Assembly: GCA_902490145.1 (NCBI GenBank)
Contig: CABUCT010000027.1
Span: 1 to 11,560 of the forward strand
DNA: 11,560 bases
Origin: an uncultured Oscillospiraceae bacterium
GTDB taxonomy: Bacteria > Bacillota > Clostridia > Oscillospirales > Acutalibacteraceae
Direction: 5' to 3'
The notes beneath the pieces are model-generated. The model did not search any database. It saw nothing but the letters and a program-made list of their open reading frames with translations, and was not told the origin of the DNA. Positions 7,810 through 11,560 of the stretch are shown here, one piece after another. Each line of letters opens with the position of its first letter. The stretch's first letter is position 1. A program made the translations under genes and the position numbers.

Positions 7810-9048
7810 TTATTCACAGACACGCAAAACACTTAACGGCTCTATGTGCATACTGATGGATTTGAGCTGTTCTCTTAACACTTTTTCTTTATTTTTTCCG
7901 GTTATGAAAGCAATATCATGCTGAGGTGCGTTTTCACAAGAAATAAATTTCACCTTTCCAAAAGCCTGTTCAACAGATTTCTTAGCAGCATCTGTATCAG
8001 CAGCCTTTGCACGAACATAGAATGCTGTTTCTCCCTCAAGATAATCATCCACATAATCAGGTGAACCATCTTCCCAGAAAACATATTTTCTGGCCTTTAT
8101 GTGTTTGATACAGTCAATAATATCTGCCATAACGGCACTGGCGGTAGGAAGCTTTCCTGCACCTTTTCCATAGAACATTACGTCACCGGTAGCATTTCCT
8201 CTAACCATTATGGCGTTAAAAACATCATCTACAGATGAGAGCTGACTTTCATGACTTACAAGCATAGGCGATACGATACAGTAAAGCTTTCCGTTTTCTT
8301 TCATTGATACTTTTCCTATAAGCTTAATAACCGAATTGTAAGCTCCTGCATATGCTACATCCATGAGTGTTATTTTTGAAATTCCTTCGGTATGAACCTG
8401 TGCCGGATATACATGCCGTCCAAAAGCCAGCGACGCAAGAATACATATCTTGCGGCATGCATCATGTCCGTCTACATCCGCCGAAGGATCACGCTCTGCA
8501 TAACCCAGCTGCTGAGCAAGTAACAAAGCATCTTCAAATGTCATACCTTCCTTTATCATTTTAGTCATAATAAAGTTGGTTGTTCCATTGAGTATACCAA
8601 GAATTTCATCAATGTTGTTTGCAGCAAGACATTGATTTATAGGCCTGATGATCGGTATTCCACCACCAACGCTGGCTTCAAATAAATAATTCACATTGTT
8701 TTCTTTTGCTATTTTCAAAAGCTCTGCTCCCTTTGCGGCAACCAGCTCTTTATTTGAAGTTACAACGCTTTTTCCTGCAAGCAGGCATCTCTTTGTGTAA
8801 TCATAAGCGGGTTTAAGACCGCCCATAACCTCGGCAACAACCGTAACATCAGGATCATTAAGAATATCATCAAAATTCTTTGTGAACTTGTCCGAATAGT
8901 CAAGATCGGGAAAATCACGAATATCTAAAACATATTTGAGCTCAAAATCGGTTCCTGCACGTGAAACAATATTTTCATAATTTTTTTGAAACACTTCCAC
9001 TACACCCGAGCCGACCACTCCGTGACCCATAACAGCAAATCCCAACAT
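7810..9048 (-). CDS. hom: Homoserine dehydrogenase
   Basis: The enzyme reduces aspartate 4-semialdehyde to homoserine with NAD(P)H, the branch point toward threonine and methionine. Starting from 9048 the protein has 412 residues. It has an N-terminal Rossmann motif (MLGFAVMGHGVVGSGVVEV), the catalytic-domain stretch EASVGGGIPIIRPINQCL, the conserved GILNGTTNFIMTKM, and the D-V-x-G-x-D-x3-K signature ending at K200. A C-terminal ACT domain begins near AFYVRAKAAD and probably mediates threonine feedback inhibition. The start at 9046-9048 was preferred over the in-frame ATG three codons upstream because AAAGG lies 9 nt before it, and over the longer open frame to 9138 because a promoter -10 lies inside that stretch. 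It is followed after 51 nt by lysC. Confidence 0.95.
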   Translation of the reverse strand: MLGFAVMGHGVVGSGVVEVFQKNYENIVSRAGTDFELKYVLDIRDFPDLDYSDKFTKNFDDILNDPDVTVVAEVMGGLKPAYDYTKRCLLAGKSVVTSNKELVAAKGAELLKIAKENNVNYLFEASVGGGIPIIRPINQCLAANNIDEILGILNGTTNFIMTKMIKEGMTFEDALLLAQQLGYAERDPSADVDGHDACRKICILASLAFGRHVYPAQVHTEGISKITLMDVAYAGAYNSVIKLIGKVSMKENGKLYCIVSPMLVSHESQLSSVDDVFNAIMVRGNATGDVMFYGKGAGKLPTASAVMADIIDCIKHIKARKYVFWEDGSPDYVDDYLEGETAFYVRAKAADTDAAKKSVEQAFGKVKFISCENAPQHDIAFITGKNKEKVLREQLKSISMHIEPLSVLRVCE

Positions 9049-9109
9049 ATATTTCATCCTTTCGAATGCACAAAATTCTCTTTCAGAAAATAAATGCAGT
9101 TGTGGATTT

Positions 9110-9138
9110 ATTATACAACATAAATATGATATATTCAA
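9110..9138 (-). promoter_or_regulatory. SigA-type promoter of hom
   Basis: On the minus strand TTGAAT (9133-9138) and a perfect TATAAT (9110-9115) are separated by exactly 17 nt. Transcription would start near 9103, giving a leader of about 55 nt before the hom start at 9048. Confidence 0.72.
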
Positions 9139-9140
9139 GT

Positions 9141-9160
9141 TGTTTTAATACTTTAAAACA
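9141..9160. promoter_or_regulatory. Operator-like inverted repeat abutting the hom -35
   Basis: TGTTTTAA and TTAAAACA form a perfect 8-bp inverted repeat around a TACT spacer. It lies 2 bp upstream of the hom -35 element. It differs in sequence from the GTGAA-type repeats further upstream, so a different regulator may bind. An A/T-only repeat of this length can occur by chance in such AT-rich DNA. Confidence 0.4.
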
Positions 9161-9201
9161 TCTTTTTTGTAAATTGTTGCAGTTATATACACTTTTGTCA
9201 T

Positions 9202-9218
9202 TTGTGAAACATTCACAA
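9202..9218. promoter_or_regulatory. GTGAA-type inverted repeat 1
   Basis: TTGTGAA and TTCACAA form perfect 7-bp arms around a 3-bp spacer. The arms equal the Rex half-site of Firmicutes, but Rex operators have a 4-bp spacer, so the assignment is uncertain. It lies about 100 bp upstream of the predicted hom transcription start. Confidence 0.5.
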
Positions 9219-9248
9219 CTTTTAAGTCTATCATTGTGAAAAAGCACG

Positions 9249-9273
9249 AAAATGTGAATTTTATTCACATTTT
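9249..9273. promoter_or_regulatory. GTGAA-type inverted repeat 2, upstream of the small-gene promoter
   Basis: AAAATGTGAA and TTCACATTTT form perfect 10-bp arms around a 5-bp spacer. The repeat ends 2 bp before the -35 of the plus-strand promoter. Its core ATGTGA-N7-TCACAT is shared with the repeat at 9307-9327. Confidence 0.6.
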
Positions 9274-9275
9274 TA

Positions 9276-9305
9276 TTGACAAATAATCAATACTGTGGTT
9301 ATTAT
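9276..9305 (+). promoter_or_regulatory. SigA-type promoter of the DUF6514-like gene
   Basis: TTGACA (9276-9281) is a perfect -35 and TATTAT (9300-9305) a good -10, with an 18-nt spacer (17 if TTATTA at 9299 is used). The predicted start near 9312 lies inside the inverted repeat at 9307-9327, about 38 nt before the ATG. Confidence 0.7.
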
Positions 9306-9306
9306 T

Positions 9307-9327
9307 TATGTGACCTAGGTTCACATA
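9307..9327. promoter_or_regulatory. GTGA-type inverted repeat 3, over the transcription start
   Basis: TATGTGA and TCACATA flank a 7-bp CCTAGGT. The overall length (21 bp) and arm geometry match the repeat at 9251-9271, with centres 56 bp apart. Lying directly after the -10, it is placed as a repressor site would be. Confidence 0.6.
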
Positions 9328-9349
9328 TTATATTTTTGGAGTTATTTTT

Positions 9350-9619
9350 ATGAATAAAATCGCAAACCCAATAAAGGTGCATATCATTGAAAGCAAATGT
9401 AGTGATGATGAAGGTAAAACAGTAACTGTCTTTGGCATATCTGCTAGTGATATGAAAGAAGAAAAGATTATCCCCGATATTTCCTGTGATAAATCAAAGG
9501 TAGAACTTTTTGTTCAAAGATTACGTCTCAACTCTTTTAACTTAGATTCACTATTTGATCTAACCGAAGATTTCGTTGAAGAAATATACGGATTTGATCC
9601 TGATTGCAAACACTACTAA
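9350..9619 (+). CDS. Small DUF6514-like protein of unknown function
   Basis: This gene encodes an 89-residue soluble acidic protein with no signal peptide or membrane segment. From memory, the pattern V-x-V-F-G-I, then I-P-D-I-S-x-D-x3-V, then a final L-x-D-L-T-E-D-F-V, matches the small clostridial DUF6514 family, in which 'PDIS.D...V..LV' and 'EDF' are the constant parts. No biochemical role is known to me. GGAG 8 nt upstream supports the start. The gene has its own promoter and strong operator-like repeats, and it is transcribed divergently from hom. It converges on gpr with only 10 bp between stop codons and no hairpin, so the two transcripts probably overlap. The gene call is solid, the family name less so. 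Confidence 0.8.
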   Translation: MNKIANPIKVHIIESKCSDDEGKTVTVFGISASDMKEEKIIPDISCDKSKVELFVQRLRLNSFNLDSLFDLTEDFVEEIYGFDPDCKHY

Positions 9620-9629
9620 TTTGAGCATA

Positions 9630-10493
9630 TTAAACAAGCGACATTAAAATTTCAGGTGACAATCCCGGATGGACTGCACAATTTATTGAATTTGAAAGAA
9701 GCCCCGACGCATGATCAATTACCGAATCAATTTCACGCGGAGTTACCATCATTTTTTGAGCGGTATCATTTTTTGAATTTGATGATGCTTCTTTCCCAGT
9801 TAACTCCTCTGCAAGGGTTTCGGCATCCACCACAGTAGGCACACCTATGGCAATAACAGGGACTCCAAGAGTTTTTTGGCTGATTTCGCTTCGGCTGTTT
9901 CCCACTCCGGACCCCGGACATATTCCGGTGTCCGAAAGCTGAACCGTGCATCCAAGTCTTGATAAGTTTCTTGAAGCCAATGCATCTACTGCTATAACTA
10001 CAGATGGATTTATTTTTTTTACAACTCCCAGAATAATTTCTGCGGTTTCTATTCCCGTCTTACCCAAAACACCCGGACAAATTGCACATACCGAACGAAG
10101 GTGACCCAGTCCTATAGATTCGGCAAATTCTTCGCTTATATGTCTTGTGGCAAAAATTTTGTCGGCAGTTTTAGGACCCAAAGCATCCGGTGTAATATCG
10201 GAATTACCAAGTCCCACCACTAAAGCTGTACCTTCGGGAGGAATCATTTTATTCAGTTCATTTGTAACGGCTTTGCGGCGTTCACCATCAATAGAGCTTT
10301 CGTCTGTAAAACCCTCCATTTCAATGGTTATATAATGTCCCTGTGGTTTTCCAACGGCACTCTCGCCTTTTTCATTTATTACTTCAATGCGAGTGATCTT
10401 TACATGCTCGTTTGTCTCTTCCTCACATTTCACACCTTCACATTCTCCTGCAAGTTCTCTTTTTTCTAACGCAAGGTCTGTTCTTATTGCCAT
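9630..10493 (-). CDS. gpr: GPR endopeptidase, germination protease for small acid-soluble spore proteins
   Basis: GPR is made in the forespore as a zymogen, self-processes, and degrades the DNA-protecting SASPs when the spore germinates. The 287-residue protein starts with the conserved RTDLALE segment close to the N-terminus, followed by the GKPQGHYITIEM strand. LGNSDITPDALGP carries D103 and VVIAVDALASR carries D170, matching the two catalytic aspartates known in Bacillus GPR. It ends with AVHPGLSPE. It is shorter than the about 370 residues of Bacillus GPR, mainly in the region after residue 230 where clostridial forms are often reduced. GGGAG 9 nt upstream supports the start. No convincing SigG promoter was found upstream. 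Its presence says the lineage makes, or recently made, endospores. Confidence 0.94.
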   Translation of the reverse strand: MAIRTDLALEKRELAGECEGVKCEEETNEHVKITRIEVINEKGESAVGKPQGHYITIEMEGFTDESSIDGERRKAVTNELNKMIPPEGTALVVGLGNSDITPDALGPKTADKIFATRHISEEFAESIGLGHLRSVCAICPGVLGKTGIETAEIILGVVKKINPSVVIAVDALASRNLSRLGCTVQLSDTGICPGSGVGNSRSEISQKTLGVPVIAIGVPTVVDAETLAEELTGKEASSNSKNDTAQKMMVTPREIDSVIDHASGLLSNSINCAVHPGLSPEILMSLV

Positions 10494-10630
10494 ATATTTT
10501 CTCTCCCGTACACTGATATTTTAATTTATTATTTCACCTTAAAAAGAAAATATTACGAATCTATTTTTATAACAGTATGCTAAACCTACAGATAAATAAC
10601 GGCATAATAAGTTTTGCACATATCTTAAAA

Positions 10631-10660
10631 CAGATTCAATCATAAATATATGGTTATCTG
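10631..10660. repeat. Imperfect hairpin upstream of rpsT
   Basis: CAGAT (10631-10635) pairs with ATCTG (10656-10660). After a TC bulge, AATCATA pairs with TATGGTT (one G-T) around an AATA loop, giving 12 bp in all. On the plus strand no T-run follows; on the minus strand TTTT follows, so it could be a weak terminator for antisense transcripts, an operator, or chance. Confidence 0.3.
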
Positions 10661-10667
10661 CTATAAT
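10659..10667 (+). promoter_or_regulatory. Possible extended -10 promoter
   Basis: TGCTATAAT combines a perfect TATAAT with the TG extension that can replace a -35. It would start a second, longer rpsT transcript with a leader of about 160 nt. Confidence 0.3.
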
Positions 10668-10743
10668 AGGAGAATACTTTAACTGAAAATGATTGATATT
10701 TTGAAAACTGTTGAAATTTAAAAACTCAAAAATAAAAAAGTTC

Positions 10744-10772
10744 TTGCATTTTATGTTTAATAATGTTATTAT
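10744..10772 (+). promoter_or_regulatory. SigA-type promoter of rpsT
   Basis: TTGCAT (10744-10749) and TATTAT (10767-10772) are separated by 17 nt. The predicted start near 10779 gives a 5' leader of about 55 nt. Confidence 0.65.
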
Positions 10773-10789
10773 ATTTCAAGTCACTGTTT

Positions 10790-10807
10790 TATATTATCAA
10801 TAATATA
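10790..10807 (+). repeat. AT-only hairpin in the rpsT leader
   Basis: TATATTAT and ATAATATA are perfect 8-bp inverted arms with a CA centre, ending 13 nt before the GGAGG. It lies in the predicted 5' leader, where it could affect message stability or translation, but being purely A/T it may be fortuitous. Confidence 0.4.
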
Positions 10808-10833
10808 CCTTTTCTGTATTGGAGGTGTAATGT

Positions 10834-11094
10834 ATGCCCAATATTAAATCAGCTAAAAAGCGTGTAAAGGTCACCGCAGTTAAAACTGCAAGAAATAAGG
10901 CCGCAAATTCGGCTCTCAAGACTGCAATTAAAAAAGCCAATGTTGCTATTGAAACTTCTGCTGACAATAAGGATGCTGTCGTTCGTGATGCAGTCAAGAA
11001 AATTGACCAGGCAGTCGCTAAGGGTATTATGCATAAAAATACCGCTGCACATCGCAAATCAGCTTTTGCTCTTAAGCTTAACAAAAACGCTTAA
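10834..11094 (+). CDS. rpsT: 30S ribosomal protein S20
   Basis: S20 is an early-binding protein of the small ribosomal subunit that contacts 16S rRNA through long helices. The 86 residues are normal length. The lysine- and alanine-rich sequence, opening with MPNIKSAKKRVK, containing ARNKAANSALKTAIKKA, and ending HKNTAAHRKSAFALKLN, is unmistakable. GGAGGTG 6 nt upstream fixes the start; a nearer ATG at 10830 is out of frame and too close. It is monocistronic here, with its own promoter and a terminator about 115 nt downstream. S20 represses its own translation in E. coli; whether that applies here is unknown. Confidence 0.97.
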   Translation: MPNIKSAKKRVKVTAVKTARNKAANSALKTAIKKANVAIETSADNKDAVVRDAVKKIDQAVAKGIMHKNTAAHRKSAFALKLNKNA

Positions 11095-11209
11095 GCCATA
11101 TTCTGTTATTCAGCCGTGTTATGAATAAACAGTAAAAACAAAATTTTGATTTGCAAGCATAAGCGAAATTTTCATGCATATAATTTAAGATCTTATTGTA
11201 TTAACAATT

Positions 11210-11244
11210 AAACCGCAAAGTTTATTTAAAACTTTGCGGTTTTT
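11210..11244 (+). terminator. Intrinsic terminator downstream of rpsT
   Basis: AAACCGCAAAGTTT pairs perfectly with AAACTTTGCGGTTT around a 5-nt loop (14 bp) and is followed by further T residues. It lies 115 nt after the rpsT stop and is the first strong terminator on that strand. Confidence 0.85.
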
Positions 11245-11308
11245 GCTTTATTTGTAAATAACCAGGACCTTCAGGCGATTGCACATAATTAAGTAAAAAA
11301 GCCAATAG

Positions 11309-11336
11309 AAAAAACTCCGCCATAAGCTAGGAGAGT
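11309..11336 (-). terminator. Weak terminator-like hairpin
   Basis: On the minus strand ACTCT pairs with GGAGT around a central GC-rich loop, and six T residues follow. The stem is short (about five pairs plus an interrupted extension). It would stop transcription entering from the right, out of the element at the window edge. Confidence 0.35.
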
Positions 11337-11349
11337 CGAACCCGATATG

Positions 11350-11457
11350 GTTTAAAATGCCCTATTTCTGCTGAAACCAACATTTCAAATCTCGGCACAT
11401 GGCAGTATATCCATCGATTTTATGCATTGTCGGGACAAAAATATGTCCATTTTAAAC
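11350..11457. repeat. Inverted repeat GTTTAAAATG / CATTTTAAAC
   Basis: Perfect 10-bp arms at 11350-11359 and 11448-11457 bound 88 bp of noncoding sequence. Flanking bases are partly symmetric as well (GCC inside the left arm, GTCC inside the right). The arrangement suggests a small noncoding element, but no target-site duplication is apparent. Confidence 0.4.
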
Positions 11458-11512
11458 TGCTATGTACCGAAAATGCAGAAAATGTGGATGGATTTTTGCG
11501 TTTGAAACGGCA

Positions 11513-11531
11513 GTCGGGCAGCCCGCCCGAC
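11513..11531. repeat. GC-rich hairpin
   Basis: GTCGGGC and GCCCGAC form perfect 7-bp arms around AGCCC. It is strikingly GC-rich for this window and has no T-tract, so it is more likely a structural or recombination-type site or part of a noncoding RNA than a terminator. Confidence 0.45.
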
Positions 11532-11560
11532 AACGGTGAAAACATAAAAAGCCACCGCAG

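Larger units (their letters stand above)
9049..9349. other. Divergent control region between hom and the DUF6514-like gene
   Basis: This 301-bp region carries a SigA-type promoter in each direction and at least four inverted repeats, each listed separately. The predicted hom leader is only about 55 nt, too short for a lysine riboswitch or a T-box, and I see none. A lone TTGTGAA half-site lies at 9234-9240, between two of the inverted repeats. Confidence 0.7.
10494..10833. other. Divergent intergenic region gpr / rpsT
   Basis: These 340 bp are very AT-rich and contain the rpsT promoter, a candidate extended -10 element and two hairpins, listed separately. No open frame with a good ribosome binding site is present. 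On the gpr side I see only CATACTG (10573-10579, minus), which lacks a matching SigF or SigG -35. Confidence 0.6.
11095..11560. other. Gene-free right end
   Basis: No credible coding sequence was found in these 466 bp. The first part holds a 10-bp hairpin with one bulge at 11103-11132 (no T-tract) and then the rpsT terminator. From about 11300 the sequence changes character: it is less AT-rich, with several inverted repeats and a GC-rich hairpin (separate entries). It stops at GCCACCGC, which could be the first arm of a hairpin continued outside the window. Confidence 0.6.

Noticed and set aside
7782..7818. TTGTGAA and TTCACA between hom and lysC as another copy of the operator motif.
   Set aside because: The arms are 24 bp apart and the TTCACA falls within the hom C-E-stop codons, so coincidence is likely.
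9049..9109. Lysine riboswitch or T-box in the hom leader.
   Set aside because: The predicted leader is about 55 nt and lacks both the size and the conserved motifs.
9202..9218. Firm assignment as a Rex operator.
   Set aside because: The arms are identical to Rex half-sites but the spacer is 3 bp instead of 4, and the neighbouring repeats have 5-bp spacers between the same GTGAA arms. A named regulator is not justified.
10573..10579. SigG promoter for gpr based on CATACTG on the minus strand.
   Set aside because: No TGAATA-like -35 lies 16-18 nt upstream.
10689..10721. Ten-codon open frame (MIDILKTVEI) after the extended -10 element, as a leader peptide.
   Set aside because: The nearest GGAG is about 17 nt away, too far for a ribosome binding site, and the composition is not peptide-leader-like.
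11314..11345. A tRNA-like 3' end: minus strand reads GGGTTCGACTCTCC, reminiscent of a T-loop.
   Set aside because: The flanking bases do not form a 5-bp T-stem, and no acceptor, D or anticodon arm can be built upstream.

Overview
The window looks like a chromosomal stretch from a low-GC, endospore-forming member of the Clostridia. The reasons are AT-rich intergenic DNA, AGGAGG-type ribosome binding sites, SigA-like promoters and two sporulation or germination genes (spoIVA and gpr). A small protein resembling the clostridial DUF6514 family fits as well. An Oscillospiraceae/Ruminococcaceae-like lineage is my best guess, but this is an inference and not a measurement.

Layout, left to right. 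Positions 1-1381 (minus strand) hold spoIVA, the spore-coat basement-layer ATPase. It runs off the left edge and is interrupted near 799-805 by a frameshift. A strong intrinsic terminator at 1485-1524 separates it from a block of minus-strand housekeeping genes. Read from right to left these are hom (homoserine dehydrogenase), lysC (aspartate kinase), a yerC/yecD TrpR-like regulator, a SAM-dependent methyltransferase, valS and folC. The last four are tightly packed (4-nt overlap, 3-nt gap, 1-nt overlap). I see no clear terminator anywhere between hom and folC, so all six may share some transcription. hom and lysC supply two enzymes of the aspartate pathway (aspartate to aspartyl phosphate, and aspartate semialdehyde to homoserine). 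lysC also carries a near-perfect internal Shine-Dalgarno and in-frame ATG that would give a separate beta (ACT-domain) subunit.

Between hom and a divergent plus-strand gene for an 89-residue DUF6514-like protein lies a 301-bp control region. It has a SigA-type promoter for each direction and several operator-like inverted repeats. The small gene converges on gpr (germination protease, minus strand) with only 10 bp between the stop codons. A further intergenic region leads to rpsT (ribosomal protein S20, plus strand) with its own promoter and a strong terminator at 11210-11244. The last ~300 bp contain no gene but several inverted repeats, and look like an accessory or dispersed noncoding element cut off by the window edge.

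Most of the window is ordinary core chromosome. I see no defence system, CRISPR array, mobile-element gene or biosynthetic cluster. The points worth a second look are the broken spoIVA, the internal lysC start, the operator cluster upstream of hom and the structured element at the right end.
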